In this document: one piece after another, positions 1-9,150 of the stretch
Layout: every line of letters starts with the position of its first letter
Numbering within the stretch: position 1 is the first letter of the stretch
Assembly (NCBI RefSeq): GCF_008000895.1
Contig: NZ_CP042823.1
Coordinates: 806,001-870,000, forward strand
Length of the DNA stretch: 64,000 nt
Direction: 5' to 3'
Source of the DNA: Methylobacterium sp. WL1
GTDB taxonomy: Bacteria > Pseudomonadota > Alphaproteobacteria > Rhizobiales > Beijerinckiaceae
Translations under genes and position numbers: made by a program
The notes under the pieces: generated by a model
What the model saw: only the letters and a program-made list of their open reading frames with translations
Databases searched by the model: none
What the model was told of the DNA's origin: nothing

Positions 1-630
1 GCCGGCTACATCCTGGCAGGCGAGCGGGCCCTGCGTCGGGGCTGCGCCCTGAGCGCCTGCGCGGCCCTGCTCCAGGCGCTGGTCGCGGGGGCGATCGTCG
101 GGATCGGCACCGTGGTGCTGAACGCCACCGCAGCCGGAGTGACCCGGGCCGGAACCGTGATCGAGACCGCCAGCTTCGCCCTCGTCGCCGTGGTCGGGCT
201 GTCGCTGACCTGGCGTAAGGCCGGCCGGCTCGTCCAACTCGGGACGCCCTGCGGACCTGGCTGCGCCCACCTGCCCGACGCCCGGACGCTCGACAGCCTG
301 GATAGCTGGCGCGCCCGCGCCGGCGTGGTCCTGGCGGCGGGCTCGCGGCCCTGCGCCGGAGCGGTGCTGATCCTGGTCTTCGCGGTCTCGCAGGGGGTGC
401 CGGGGGCGGGGATCCTGGCTGTCCTGGCGATGGCGGTGGGCACCGCGCTGACCACCACGGCCCTGGCCTGCCTCGCAGTCTTCGCCAAGCGTGCGGCCCT
501 GCGCCTCGCGGGCGGTCGCGGCCAAGCGGGTCTGCTGGCCATCGGCGGCCTGGAGCTCGTGGCCGCCGCCTTCGTGCTGGTGCTGGGCGTCGCGATGCTG
601 TCCGGCCTGGCACTGAACCTCGGCGGGTGA
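1..630 (+). CDS. Nickel/cobalt efflux transporter, NicO/RcnA type (3' part)
   Basis: The reading frame is open from the first base, so the 5' end lies outside the window; 209 residues are visible. They form several hydrophobic segments (near residues 15-40, 52-72, 115-140, 142-162 and 178-205) with a short hydrophilic loop between. The segment SRPCAGAVLILVFA followed by AMAVGTALTTT matches the conserved Cys-containing motif of the NicO family (HoxN/RcnA relatives), which export Ni2+ or Co2+ across the inner membrane. The histidine-rich loop and N-terminal metal motif expected in such proteins would lie upstream. Family assignment is fairly safe; the transported metal is inferred. Confidence 0.75.
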   Translation, partial: AGYILAGERALRRGCALSACAALLQALVAGAIVGIGTVVLNATAAGVTRAGTVIETASFALVAVVGLSLTWRKAGRLVQLGTPCGPGCAHLPDARTLDSLDSWRARAGVVLAAGSRPCAGAVLILVFAVSQGVPGAGILAVLAMAVGTALTTTALACLAVFAKRAALRLAGGRGQAGLLAIGGLELVAAAFVLVLGVAMLSGLALNLGG

Positions 631-776
631 GTCCGCAATCGAACGGTCGAAACCCGTTTGCGGATGCCGGGCAGCGCGCGGGCTGTCGCAGGATCAGCCC
701 CTTACCGGCGAGCGAAATCGTCTCGCCAACAGGGCTTTAGCGTGTCACGCTGCCGTCTCGAGGCGGAGGAGCGCGG

Positions 777-1493
777 ATGCACGCCGACTTCCTGACGATC
801 CTGAACTGGCGCCTGCTGGCCGGATCGCATCCCTTCCCGGGTCCCGATGGCGGAACCTGCATCAACGAGGCGGCGATCGTGGCCGCCGGGCTGCCTTACA
901 AGGCGATCCGTTCCAGCGCCGATTGCCCACCCTGCTTCTCCAGGCCGATCGCGGCCTACGCGCTGGGCCTCAACGACGCGATGCCGGACGACGCGCGGTC
1001 CCAATTGATCGCCTTCGTGCTGCGGCTGTCCGGCAGCGCCGACCGGCCGGACGTCGAGGCTGCCCGGACCCGGCGCCTCGCTCTGGACAGCATCCGGCAG
1101 ATCCTGGCGCCCCTCTGCGCTCGGGCCGGCATGGCCGAGCATGCCGAGGCCTGTGCCGGCGCGCCGGACCTGAGCCTGGGCCTGGCGGCGGCACGGTCGG
1201 CCGAATGGCAGGGCGGCGCGCTGGCGCAGGAAGCCGCCCGCATGCGGCGCTGGCGGGACGGCGCACTGCAATCCGCGGTCGCCCGCACGGCGACGGCGGC
1301 CCAGCGCGCGGCCGAGGATGCCCGCTGTGCCGCCGAGGTCGCCGAGGGCGCGGCCCCGTTCGTGCCGGACACCTGGGCGCGGGCCTGCACGATCCTCGAC
1401 GCTGCCCTGGCGATCGGCCGGCAGGCGCCGGAGATCGACCTCATCGGCGCCCGTGCGCGCCTCGACGCGGCCCGGGCGCGAATCCCGGCCTGA
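777..1493 (+). CDS. Conserved-looking hypothetical protein, Cys-containing N-terminal domain
   Basis: 238 residues, with a good GGAGG about 6 bases before the ATG. I do not recognise a named family. The N-terminal 75 residues look like a compact folded domain with SHPFPGPDGGTCINEAA, then DCPPCFSRPIAAYALGLN and MPDDARSQLIAFVLRL; the CxxC-like Cys pair could bind metal, which is inference. The second half is Ala/Arg-rich and helical, probably a coiled coil. No signal peptide or membrane segment is seen. Its TGA directly abuts the stop codon of the convergent phosphatase gene (shared TGATCA), leaving no room for a separate terminator. Confidence 0.7.
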   Translation: MHADFLTILNWRLLAGSHPFPGPDGGTCINEAAIVAAGLPYKAIRSSADCPPCFSRPIAAYALGLNDAMPDDARSQLIAFVLRLSGSADRPDVEAARTRRLALDSIRQILAPLCARAGMAEHAEACAGAPDLSLGLAAARSAEWQGGALAQEAARMRRWRDGALQSAVARTATAAQRAAEDARCAAEVAEGAAPFVPDTWARACTILDAALAIGRQAPEIDLIGARARLDAARARIPA

Positions 1494-2081
1494 TCAGGCC
1501 AGGACGGGCTCGGCGGCGAGGTCCAGTTCGATGGAGGCGCAGTTCTCCAGGAATGTGCCGGTGAGGTGATAGAAGAACGTCCCGTGACCGACCACCGCGA
1601 TCGTCGTCTCGGGCCGCCCCCGCAGCCACTCCCGGAATCCGGCCACGCGGGCGTCGAACAGGTGGCGCGGCTCTACCGGGTATCCGCCGACCTCGCAGCC
1701 GGGCTCGGCATGCCACCACACCTCGGGCAGGTGGCCGACATCGAGATGCGGGAACTCGGCGGCGATCTCGGAGGCGGCCCGGCCGACGTCGCAGCTGCTC
1801 TCCTGGCACTCCCGGTGCAGCACCTCGACCAGCACCCGCGGCTGGTTCGGGTGCTCGCCGAACAGGATCGCGGCGGTCTCGATCGCCCGGGTCAGCGGCG
1901 AGATCACCACCAGCTCGAACGGGATATCCTTCAGTCGCTCCCGCGCGTCCCGGGCCTGGGCCTGACCTCGCGGGGTCAGGCGGGCGTCGAGCAGGCCGGG
2001 ATCGCCGCCCCCGTGCCGGTGGGCGGCGTTGAAGGTGGATTCGCCGTGGCGGATGCAGACGATGCGGGTGGTCTCGGGCAT
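1494..2081 (-). CDS. Histidine phosphatase family protein (phosphoglycerate mutase-like)
   Basis: 195 residues from the ATG at 2081; an in-frame ATG 14 codons upstream is less likely because homologous sequence begins at MPETTRIVCIRHGEST. RHGEST holds the catalytic, phosphorylated His of the superfamily, and VVGHGTFF near the C terminus carries the second active-site His. The Arg in SPLTRAIETA is the usual phosphate ligand. These enzymes dephosphorylate small molecules or proteins through a phosphohistidine; the substrate cannot be told from sequence. The gene converges on the preceding unknown gene with no gap. A cytosolic enzyme is expected since no signal peptide is present. Confidence 0.85.
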   Translation of the reverse strand: MPETTRIVCIRHGESTFNAAHRHGGGDPGLLDARLTPRGQAQARDARERLKDIPFELVVISPLTRAIETAAILFGEHPNQPRVLVEVLHRECQESSCDVGRAASEIAAEFPHLDVGHLPEVWWHAEPGCEVGGYPVEPRHLFDARVAGFREWLRGRPETTIAVVGHGTFFYHLTGTFLENCASIELDLAAEPVLA

Positions 2082-2221
2082 GTGGCTCGGATGTGTCGCG
2101 TGGGGGAAGGCGGGACGTTGCAAGCGTGCGCCGCGGAAAGCGGATGCCGGTTCGGCGTCAGCGAGCGCGTTGGATCAGGGACTTAGCGCCGGTCCTGATG
2201 GCAACGCGGTCGGGAACAACT

Positions 2222-2617
2222 CTAGGCGAAGCGTCCGCCGCGCTGGATGACCTCGATCTTGTAGCCGTCCGGGTCCGTGGCGAAGAAGAACCGGGCCAGC
2301 ACGGTATCGCCGTGCTTGAGGGTCTTCACGTCGGTGGCCGGGAAGCCCTCGCGGAGATGGCGGGCGTGTTCGGCCTCGACGTCGTCGACCACGACGGCGA
2401 TGTGGCCGTAGCCGTCGCCGAGGTCGTAAGGCGTGTCGCGGCCCTTGTTCACCGTGAGCTCCAGCTCGAACGGAGAGGCCGGATCGCGCAGGTAGACCAG
2501 TGTGAAATCGTCGAAGTCGTAGCGGTCCGCAGCCTCGAAGCCGAAGGCGCGCGCGTAGTAACTCCGCGCGCGCTCTTCGTCGCGAACGCGGATCATGGCG
2601 TGGATGGGCTTGGACAT
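2222..2617 (-). CDS. gloA: VOC-family lactoylglutathione lyase (glyoxalase I)
   Basis: 131 residues from the ATG at 2617 (MSKPIHAMIRV); the frame extends ten codons upstream but without family similarity. Two beta-alpha-beta-beta-beta VOC modules are present. The probable metal ligands are His6, the Glu in FELELT, the His in GYGHIAVVVDD and the Glu in KIEVIQ, as in the compact bacterial glyoxalase I. The enzyme isomerises the hemithioacetal of methylglyoxal and glutathione to S-lactoylglutathione. The two Glu and two His ligands together fit GloA better than other VOC enzymes such as fosfomycin resistance proteins or dioxygenases. Confidence 0.85.
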   Translation of the reverse strand: MSKPIHAMIRVRDEERARSYYARAFGFEAADRYDFDDFTLVYLRDPASPFELELTVNKGRDTPYDLGDGYGHIAVVVDDVEAEHARHLREGFPATDVKTLKHGDTVLARFFFATDPDGYKIEVIQRGGRFA

Positions 2618-3027
2618 GCGGCAGCGGTTCCGGGATCGTCGAAGCATTCGGGACGCGGTCTATGTGGCGCCGCCTCGGCCCGGGGGAAAGGGCCGACCGT
2701 CCGCTGCAACCCCACGCGGTCTCCGGACAACCGCCGCGCCGAGCCTGTACATTGGTTCCTGATACCTGAAAGTAAATTCAAGTTTTTTGACACATTGATG
2801 ATGCGCTCATCGGCGCAATTATGAGAAACTTTCAAATATATTGTGCGAAATTCTGGTTCTAAAATTGCGAATACATGTGTATTCAAACTGTATTATGCGA
2901 ATAATACCTCAAATTTTGTCCTGTGACAGAAAAATAGCAGACCTTAGGGCCAGATTAATAGAATCATGATACACGGAGCATTCACCTGGGCTCCAGCCCG
3001 ACCCCAGACCGACGGACCCGAACAGAC
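2618..3027. other. Low-GC intergenic stretch before the chemoreceptor gene
   Basis: No convincing gene. Bases about 2755-2970 are very AT-rich, in sharp contrast with the surroundings. This stretch sits directly upstream of the rightward chemoreceptor gene and would supply its promoter and leader; no unambiguous -35/-10 pair was fixed. The base composition could mark an old insertion. Confidence 0.6.
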
Positions 3028-4719
3028 ATGCTGCGCCTGTCGAACCTCAAGATCTTGACCAAGCTGATCACGGTCGTCTCTCTGATCGGCGTCATCGTCG
3101 GCGGCTGCGTCTGGTACGCTCAGTCACGCATGAGCCAGATCGACGACGCCTACAGCGCGTTCATCAACGACGAGGCCGTCGCGGTAGCCGAAGGCCGACG
3201 CCTCAACCGATTCGTCTTCGAACTCAACTATTTCGTCTATCGGATCATCGCCGAGACCGACGCGGACCAGATCCGGACCGCCAACGCGGGGTTCGAGGCC
3301 GCAGTGCCGAACCTGAAGGAAACGCTCAAGTCGCTGCGCGACCACGCGCCCAGTTTCGCGCCGCGCATCGACGCGCTGGCGATGCGAATCAACAAGTTCC
3401 TCACCGACGTCACCGAGGTGCGCCGCCTCGGCACCAGCAACCAGAACGACCAGGCGATCGCCCTGGTCCATTCCGCGATCGATCCGACCTTCTCGACCCT
3501 CATGGTCGACGGCAACGCGCTGTCCAACGACATCAACGACTTCATGCAGAGGGGGTCCAACGACCTGTCGGCCAAGACCGATGCCACGCGCCTCAGCCTG
3601 ATGATCGTCAGCGCCCTCGGGATGCTCGCCGGCGCTGTCCTGGCCGCGTTCATCGCGATGGTCGGCATCACCCGGCCGCTCGACCGCCTGGTCGCCGTGC
3701 TGCAGCGGATGGCGAAGGGCGAGATCGAGGCGGAGATCAAAGAGGCAGCCCGCAAGGACGAGATCGGCGCCGTCGGCAAAGCCGTGGAGGGCATCAAGGC
3801 GATGGTCGCCCGCAAGGCCGCCGAGGAGGCCGAGGTCCGGCGGGTTGCCGAGGAGGCGGCAGCGGCTGCGCGCAAGCAGACCATGCTGGAGCTCGCCGAC
3901 GGGTTCGAGCGCGCCGTCGGCGGCATCGTCGGCCTGGTTTCGTCCTCGGCGACGGATTTGCAGGCGACCGCCCAGTCGATGACGGCGAGCGCCACCCAGA
4001 CCGCCACCCAATCCACCACGGTGGCCGCCGCCGCCGAGGAAGCCGCCGCCAACGTCCAGACCGTGGCCGCCGCCGCCGAGGAGCTTGGCTCGTCGGTCCA
4101 GGAGATCGGCCGGCAGGTACTCGGATCGGCCGGACTCGCCCAGTCGGCGGTCGGCGAGGCGGACCAGACCCATCATCTCGTGCAGGCGCTCAGCCAGGCG
4201 GCGACCCGCATCGGCGATATGGTCGGCCTGATCTCCAACATCGCCGGGCAGACCAACCTGCTGGCCCTGAACGCCACCATCGAGGCCGCCCGCGCCGGCG
4301 AAGCCGGCCGCGGCTTCGCCGTGGTGGCCTCCGAGGTGAAGGAGTTGGCTGCGCAGACCGCCAAGGCCACCGAGGAGATCAGCCAGCAGATCGGCCAGAT
4401 CCAGGGCGTGACCGGCCAGGCCGTCACGGCGATCGGGGGCATCACGGCGCGCATCCGGGAGATCGACTCGGTGGCGACCTCGATCGCCGCGGCCGTCGAG
4501 GAGCAGGGCGCCGCCACGCAGGAGATCGTCCGCAACGTCGCCCAGGCCGCCACCGGCACCAACGAGGTGACCAGCAACATCGCCGGCGTGGCCCAGGCCT
4601 CCGAGGATACCGGCGCCGCCGCAAGCCAGGTGCTCAACGCCGCCGGAGAGCTGTCGCGTCAGTCCGAGCACCTGGGCGCCGAAGTGTCCCGCTTCCTCTC
4701 CACCGTGCGGGCGGCGTAA
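3028..4719 (+). CDS. Methyl-accepting chemotaxis protein
   Basis: 563 residues. An N-terminal membrane segment (about 12-30) is followed by a periplasmic helical domain of about 155 residues, a second membrane segment (about 190-212), a HAMP domain (about 213-265, starting at ITRPLDRL) and a cytoplasmic signalling domain (about 290-560). The conserved hairpin tip is present as [20 protein letters not shown] followed by [18 protein letters not shown], so it can contact CheA and CheW. There is no C-terminal CheR-docking pentapeptide. The periplasmic part resembles a four-helix bundle; the ligand is unknown. It stands alone, bounded by a low-GC leader and a strong hairpin downstream, and is not part of the chemosensory operon at 49-60 kb. 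Confidence 0.92.
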   Translation: MLRLSNLKILTKLITVVSLIGVIVGGCVWYAQSRMSQIDDAYSAFINDEAVAVAEGRRLNRFVFELNYFVYRIIAETDADQIRTANAGFEAAVPNLKETLKSLRDHAPSFAPRIDALAMRINKFLTDVTEVRRLGTSNQNDQAIALVHSAIDPTFSTLMVDGNALSNDINDFMQRGSNDLSAKTDATRLSLMIVSALGMLAGAVLAAFIAMVGITRPLDRLVAVLQRMAKGEIEAEIKEAARKDEIGAVGKAVEGIKAMVARKAAEEAEVRRVAEEAAAAARKQTMLELADGFERAVGGIVGLVSSSATDLQATAQSMTASATQTATQSTTVAAAAEEAAANVQTVAAAAEELGSSVQEIGRQVLGSAGLAQSAVGEADQTHHLVQALSQAATRIGDMVGLISNIAGQTNLLALNATIEAARAGEAGRGFAVVASEVKELAAQTAKATEEISQQIGQIQGVTGQAVTAIGGITARIREIDSVATSIAAAVEEQGAATQEIVRNVAQAATGTNEVTSNIAGVAQASEDTGAAASQVLNAAGELSRQSEHLGAEVSRFLSTVRAA

Positions 4720-4777
4720 CGCACCCATCCCCTCTGCGGGCTACGACCTTCAGAGATCGGCTCTCATTGGGCTGACA

Positions 4778-4805
4778 GGCCCCGCTCCCGAACGGGAGCG
4801 GGGCC
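4778..4805 (+). terminator. Perfect hairpin after the chemoreceptor gene
   Basis: Two 13-base arms (4778-4790 GGCCCCGCTCCCG and 4793-4805 CGGGAGCGGGGCC) pair perfectly around AA, 58 bases after the stop codon. There is no T run, so it may act with Rho or as a 3' stabiliser. Confidence 0.6.
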
Positions 4806-5042
4806 TCGCGCCTCGTCCGCCACCGCTGCGTGAATCCGCCGGTCCCAGCGGTGGGGGAGACGCACTCGGGGCCGGCCTTGGCCCGGGTGCAGCAGCGCGC
4901 TCCGTGAACAGCGTAGCCCGCACGAGTAGACGGCAGAGCCACTCGCCGCTCTCGATGAATCGTCGAACGCGGCGCAGATCATAGGGCCGGCGCGGGCAAA
5001 CTGCGCGTTCAGGCCCTATCCACCCGCTCCACGTCCGCTCCC

Positions 5043-5438
5043 TCAGCCGAGCGCGGCGCCGTTCCCGGCGAACTCCCAGACCGGGACGCCAGCCTGCTGG
5101 TCGAACCTGTTTCCCGACCCCGAGCTGATGGTGAACCTGACCCTGTGCAGCTCGAGCCGATACACCGCTCGGCCGTCCACCATCAGCGCGCCGCACCGCT
5201 TGGTCCGACGTGTGCCGAAGTGGGGGTCGACGCCGAACAGATCGGCCGTCGTCCAACCGAGCCCGTGCGCCTCGTCGCCAAACCGTTCGATGAAGTCGAG
5301 GGCGCTGTGCCGGAGCCGCACCCAGCGCTCCACCGCCAAAAAGCGACAGGGTGAGCGCTGCGTCGGCATCGCCGCGATCGAATCGCGCCAGAGCACAACA
5401 GGGCTCGGGCGGATAGCGGCGTCGATGGCTGTGCACAT
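5043..5438 (-). CDS. Hypothetical protein, LGWTTADLFGVDP-type
   Basis: 131 residues from the ATG at 5438, or 108 from the in-frame ATG at 5369 (MPTQRSPCRF). The first ATG lies directly next to an AT-rich segment containing TATAAT on this strand, which argues for the internal start. The core, with DFIERFGDEAHGLGW, TTADLFGVDPHFG, CGALMVDGRAVYRLEL and a final VRFTIS, resembles small proteins of unknown function common in Rhizobiales that pair an LGW..DLFG motif with a beta-hairpin. No signal peptide or membrane segment. About 240 bases between this gene and the hairpin at 4778-4805 hold nothing I can support. Confidence 0.5.
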   Translation of the reverse strand: MCTAIDAAIRPSPVVLWRDSIAAMPTQRSPCRFLAVERWVRLRHSALDFIERFGDEAHGLGWTTADLFGVDPHFGTRRTKRCGALMVDGRAVYRLELHRVRFTISSGSGNRFDQQAGVPVWEFAGNGAALG

Positions 5439-5997
5439 ATTATTATAATACGACAGAAGCTAAGCATTAACCATGTGAGCTGTCGCCAATCCATCTGATT
5501 TTGAGCTTATAAAAATTTGACGCTGGCTTTAACACGAGGAATTTTTCGGCCGATATTTATCGTAACGGAAGCTTGACAAACATAGGTTCCTTATAACCGA
5601 CAACGTTGCTGCGCAATAAGACAACCGCCGGTTGATTGTGGTAGAAATTTCCCGCCTTGGACCGGGTTCGGATAATGTATTCTCCCGGCCCACGCGGTAG
5701 CGGCGGTTCGGACCAAGAGCGCCGGCGCTTCCAAGATGTCTGCGGCCCTCGGGACCCAGGAATTGGCTGGTGGTGCTCGGGCTGTGCCGCGTCGGTGCTG
5801 ACACCACCCGGATCATCCCGAGGCCGCGTCGCGAAGCCCGGTGATGATGCGCATTCAAGCATCGTTCCGAACGGTGGCCGCCCACTCTCAGAAAACGACG
5901 ATGCGGATTGAGGACCGCGCGCGTCGTGCCGGTTCTGAGATCCGGTACGATGCGCGAAAGGCCGTCTCGGCGGTGAGAGCTCTGGTGAGCGCTCCGG
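5439..5997. other. Intergenic stretch with low-GC patch, no supported gene
   Basis: About 560 bases. 5430-5640 is strongly AT-rich, the remainder GC-rich. Short open frames exist on both strands, but their translations have biased composition (Arg/Pro/Ser) and no recognisable domain. It may be a remnant of an inserted element; no inverted repeats or transposase pieces were seen. Confidence 0.5.
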
Positions 5998-6801
5998 TCA
6001 GGGTGCCGCGCGGGTGACGACGGCCCGGTCGGCGTTCACGCGTCCGGCCCAGTCCTTGGCGCGGTCCTGACCCTTGAGGTCGATCAGCCGGGCGCCGCTG
6101 ACATCGACGTTCTTGAAGTCCGTGCCCGCCACCGTGGCCCCGGTCAGGTTTGCCCCGGACAAGTCCGAGCCCATCAGCACGACGTCGGTCAGGTCGGCAT
6201 CCTTCAAGTCGGCGTATTCCAGGCGCGATCGCCCGAGGTTGGCCCCCTTGAGGTTCGCCCCCGTGAGATTCACCGAGGTGAACACCGCCCGCATCAGCCC
6301 CATGGACTGGTTCTTGATGTCGGCGCCGCCCTTGAGGTCCACGAGCGTCGCGCCGCTCATATTGGCGCCCTTGAAGTCGCCGATCGGCCTGGACCGGCTG
6401 AGGTCGGCGCCGGTGAGATCGGCATTCCGTGCGGTGATGCCGAACATCCTGGCGTCCGCCAGCTTGGCGCCGGACAGGTCGGCCTTCAGGAACCACGCCT
6501 GTTCGAGGTTGGCATCGCTGAGGTCGGTGCCGCGCAAATTGGTCTTGTTCAGGCGCGCGGTCCGCAGGTTGGCCCCATGCAGGTTCAGCCCGGACAGGTC
6601 GAGGCCGGACAAAGCTTTGTCGTGCAGATCGATCGGCTTGCCATCGGCGGCCGCGATCATCGCCTCGACGTCGGCGCGGCTCATCTCGGCCTGTGTCATC
6701 GCGGGCGAGGCCATGTCGGCCCCGAGCAGCAGATCCTGCTCGGCCGTGGCCGGACTGGCGGCGAGTGTAGCCAGCATGACGCTCAGGGCGAGGCGGCGCA
6801 T
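5998..6801 (-). CDS. Exported pentapeptide-repeat protein
   Basis: 267 residues. A clear signal peptide, MRRLALSVMLATLAASPATA, is followed by about 45 residues of linker and then roughly 25 A(D/N)LxX pentapeptide repeats (about 58-250), for example GANLRTARLNKTNLRGTDL. Such repeats form a right-handed quadrilateral beta helix. The family includes DNA mimics such as Qnr and MfpA, but a secreted copy is more likely structural or protein-binding in the periplasm; no enzymatic function is implied. The gene is divergent from the Crp/Fnr regulator starting at 6985, which could share its promoter region. Confidence 0.85.
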   Translation of the reverse strand: MRRLALSVMLATLAASPATAEQDLLLGADMASPAMTQAEMSRADVEAMIAAADGKPIDLHDKALSGLDLSGLNLHGANLRTARLNKTNLRGTDLSDANLEQAWFLKADLSGAKLADARMFGITARNADLTGADLSRSRPIGDFKGANMSGATLVDLKGGADIKNQSMGLMRAVFTSVNLTGANLKGANLGRSRLEYADLKDADLTDVVLMGSDLSGANLTGATVAGTDFKNVDVSGARLIDLKGQDRAKDWAGRVNADRAVVTRAAP

Positions 6802-6984
6802 CTTTTCACTCCCATCGGGGGCCGGGCGGAGCCGGCCCCGTATCGTGTTGGTTGGGCCGCGATGCTATGCCGGGCCGCCGAACCCGGTCGGTGACCCAGG
6901 TCACACAAGTCCGGCACGGTGGGAGAAAAACGCAACGCGCGCCGGACGATCCGCCATCGTCGCGGCCGGAGGGTGACGCCAGCC

Positions 6985-7659
6985 ATGACGGACGCGCAGA
7001 TGGTCGAGCGCTGGATCGACCGGTTTCCGCTGATGCGCGCCCTCAGCCCCGCGCACCTGCAACTCGCCCGGGGCACCGTGCAGTTCCCTGTGCTGGAGAC
7101 GGGTGCCACCGCGTACGAGCTCGATGGCGAATGCGCCAACTACCTGATGTGCCTGGACGGGCGCACGCGCGTCTTCCGAATGTCGGAGGCCGGGCGCGAG
7201 GTGCTGATCTACAAGGTCGGCCCGGGCGGCACCTGCGCCCTGACCACGCAATGCCTCCTGTCCGGCGGCACCTTTCCGGCGGAGAGCGTGGCCGAGGAAC
7301 GGACCCAGCTGGCAGCCCTGCCGGTGGGCACGTTCCAGCACCTGATGGACGACAGCGCGGCCTTCCGCAGCTTCGTCATGGACGACTACACGCGGCTGAT
7401 GTCCGGCCTGTTCACGCTGATCGACGCGGTCGCGTTCGCCCCGCTCAAGCAGCGCCTGGCCCAGCGGATCCTGGCCGAAGCCGATCCCCGGGGCGTCGCC
7501 ATGGTCACCCACCAGACGCTCGCCGACGACGTCGGCAGCGTGCGCGAGGTGGTGAGCCGCATTCTCGCGCAATGGGCCGAGGCCGGCCTGATCGAGCTCC
7601 GGCGCGGCGCGATCGAGGTCGTCGACCGCGCCAGCCTGGCCGCCGCGGCCCGGCGGTGA
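6985..7659 (+). CDS. Crp/Fnr family transcriptional regulator
   Basis: 224 residues from the ATG at 6985, preceded by CCGGAGGG; an upstream in-frame ATG at 6919 adds an Arg-rich stretch unlike the family. A cyclic-nucleotide-binding-like beta barrel (about 5-125) with VLIYKVGPGGTCALTTQCLL is followed by the long dimer helix and a winged helix-turn-helix (about 150-215, VTHQTLADDVGSVREVVSRI). Cys residues at CANYLMC and GTCALTTQC are not in the Fnr iron-sulphur arrangement, so sensing of oxygen by a cluster is not supported. The effector is unknown. It is divergent from the pentapeptide-repeat gene, a possible target. Confidence 0.88.
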   Translation: MTDAQMVERWIDRFPLMRALSPAHLQLARGTVQFPVLETGATAYELDGECANYLMCLDGRTRVFRMSEAGREVLIYKVGPGGTCALTTQCLLSGGTFPAESVAEERTQLAALPVGTFQHLMDDSAAFRSFVMDDYTRLMSGLFTLIDAVAFAPLKQRLAQRILAEADPRGVAMVTHQTLADDVGSVREVVSRILAQWAEAGLIELRRGAIEVVDRASLAAAARR

Positions 7660-7710
7660 CGCGCGGCGCGCTCCCTCCGCTCTAACTGGAGCGGTCGGCC
7701 GCGATCCCGA

Positions 7711-8847
7711 TCACCCCCCGATCCGCAGCACCTCCGTCCGGTCGCCCGCCTGCGCGAAGGCAGCCGGGTCGGCACCGGTCATCCAAACCTGCCCGGGGAG
7801 GGCGTCGAGGGCCTCGAACAGGCCGGCCCGGCGGCGCGGATCGAGATGCGCAGCGACCTCGTCGAGGAGAATCATCGGAGCGATGCCGCTCATCGCGCGC
7901 ACCAGGCGGGCATGGGCCAGGACCAAGCCGATCAGCAGGGCCTTCTGCTCGCCCGTGGAGGCGGTACCGGCCGGGACGTCCTTTGGGCCGTGGCGGACCA
8001 CGAGATCGGTGGTCTGTGGCCCCGTGAGGGTGCGGCCGGCGGCGCGGTCGCGGTTGCGGCCGTTGCGCAGGGCGAGCCGGAAGCGATCCTCCGCCTCGAT
8101 CGCCGGCCAGACCGCCACCAGGTCGTCGAGGTCGCCCTCCAGGCGGATCGACGCCCAGGGAAAGGGCTGGGAATCGTCGCGCGTCTCGGCGATCAGCCGG
8201 TCCAGGCGCTCGGCGGTCTCGCGGCGGGCAAGCGCGACCGCCACCCCGAGCTCGGCCACCTCCCGCTCCACGGCGTCGAGCCAGCGGCCGTCGTCGGGCC
8301 GGTCCTCCAGCAGCCGGTTGCGCGAGCGCAACGCCCGCTCCATGGCGGAGACCCGGGCACCGTGGCCGGAATCCACCGCGAGTACGAGGCGGTCGAGGAA
8401 GCGCCTGCGGTCGCCGGCGGCGCCACGGAACAGGCCGTCGAGATCCGGCGTCAGCCAGACCACCCGGACGAACTCGCTGAACGCCACCGGCGAGGCAGCG
8501 GGGGCGCCGTCGATGCGGCAGAGCCGGCTCGTGCGCCCGTCCGGCCCCGGCGGCTCGAGACCGGTGCCGAGGCGATGCTCCGCGCCGTCGCGATCCAGGG
8601 TGAGCGAGACCGCGAAGCCCCCCGGGCCGTCGACGCGCGCCATGGCGGCGAACTCCGCCCGGCGCAGGCCCCGGCCCGGCACGAACAGCGAGATCGCCTC
8701 GAGCAGGTTGGTCTTGCCGGCACCGTTCTCGCCGACCAGCGCGACGAAGCGGGCGCCGGGGTTGAGTTCGAGGTCGGCGTGGTTGCGGAAGTCGCGGGCG
8801 ATCAGCCGGGTCAGGCGCGTGGATCCAGCGGCGTCGAGTTCACTCAT
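7711..8847 (-). CDS. recF: DNA replication/repair protein RecF
   Basis: 378 residues. The N-terminal ATPase domain has Walker A GENGAGKTN (about 39-47) after RLIARDFRNH; the C-terminal half carries the signature STGEQKALLIGLVLAHA and Walker B PMILLDEVAAHLD. RecF binds gapped duplex DNA and, with RecO and RecR, loads RecA. It lies near dnaN as in many bacteria, but a small gene ending in a hairpin stands between the two here, so recF probably has its own promoter in 8848-9130. It converges on the Crp/Fnr gene. Confidence 0.95.
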   Translation of the reverse strand: MSELDAAGSTRLTRLIARDFRNHADLELNPGARFVALVGENGAGKTNLLEAISLFVPGRGLRRAEFAAMARVDGPGGFAVSLTLDRDGAEHRLGTGLEPPGPDGRTSRLCRIDGAPAASPVAFSEFVRVVWLTPDLDGLFRGAAGDRRRFLDRLVLAVDSGHGARVSAMERALRSRNRLLEDRPDDGRWLDAVEREVAELGVAVALARRETAERLDRLIAETRDDSQPFPWASIRLEGDLDDLVAVWPAIEAEDRFRLALRNGRNRDRAAGRTLTGPQTTDLVVRHGPKDVPAGTASTGEQKALLIGLVLAHARLVRAMSGIAPMILLDEVAAHLDPRRRAGLFEALDALPGQVWMTGADPAAFAQAGDRTEVLRIGG

Positions 8848-9129
8848 AAGGCGGCAAGGTGGAGCGATCGCGCTCTGAATGCAGCACGCGCCCGATCGAA
8901 ATGCGGTCGCCGGGAGTGCGATGAAGGATCAGGCAAGATCGGAATATGAGGATCCGTACAGTGAGAGCAATCTTCGGCGCGGGCCTGTCCGTCATCGGCT
9001 AACGACCGAGCGACGGACTTCGGTCGAATCGCGCAGCTCCGAGACGCAGCTGCCGGCGCGCGTCTGATTGTCAGCCACGATGACGGCACCGATTGCGCGC
9101 AGATCGGTTCGGGCTCGTCGTGACAAAAC
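8848..9129. other. Spacer between recF and the antitoxin-like gene
   Basis: About 280 bases. I looked for a ParE/RelE-type toxin on the minus strand after the antitoxin-like gene and found no frame with such a protein. Only a very short rightward frame (MRIRTVRAIFGAGLSVIG at 8946-9002) is present, unsupported. The promoter of recF should lie here. Confidence 0.5.
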
Positions 9130-9150
9130 GACCGGCTTCAAGGGCCGGCC
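9130..9150 (-). terminator. Hairpin terminator overlapping the stop of the antitoxin-like gene
   Basis: Arms 9144-9150 and 9130-9136 (minus-strand GGCCGGC and GCCGGTC, one mismatch) enclose 7 bases. On the minus strand a GTTTT follows; on the plus strand TTTT follows, so it may work both ways. It ends the dnaN/antitoxin unit before recF. Confidence 0.6.

Noticed and set aside
3124..4728. Very long open frame antisense to the chemoreceptor gene
   Set aside because: High-GC sequence leaves few stop codons in opposite frames; the translation is Gly/Arg/His/Asp-rich without domains.
8848..9129. Possible ParE/RelE toxin gene next to the antitoxin-like gene
   Set aside because: All minus-strand frames here are short or lack toxin-like sequence; a hairpin terminator separates the interval from the antitoxin-like gene.
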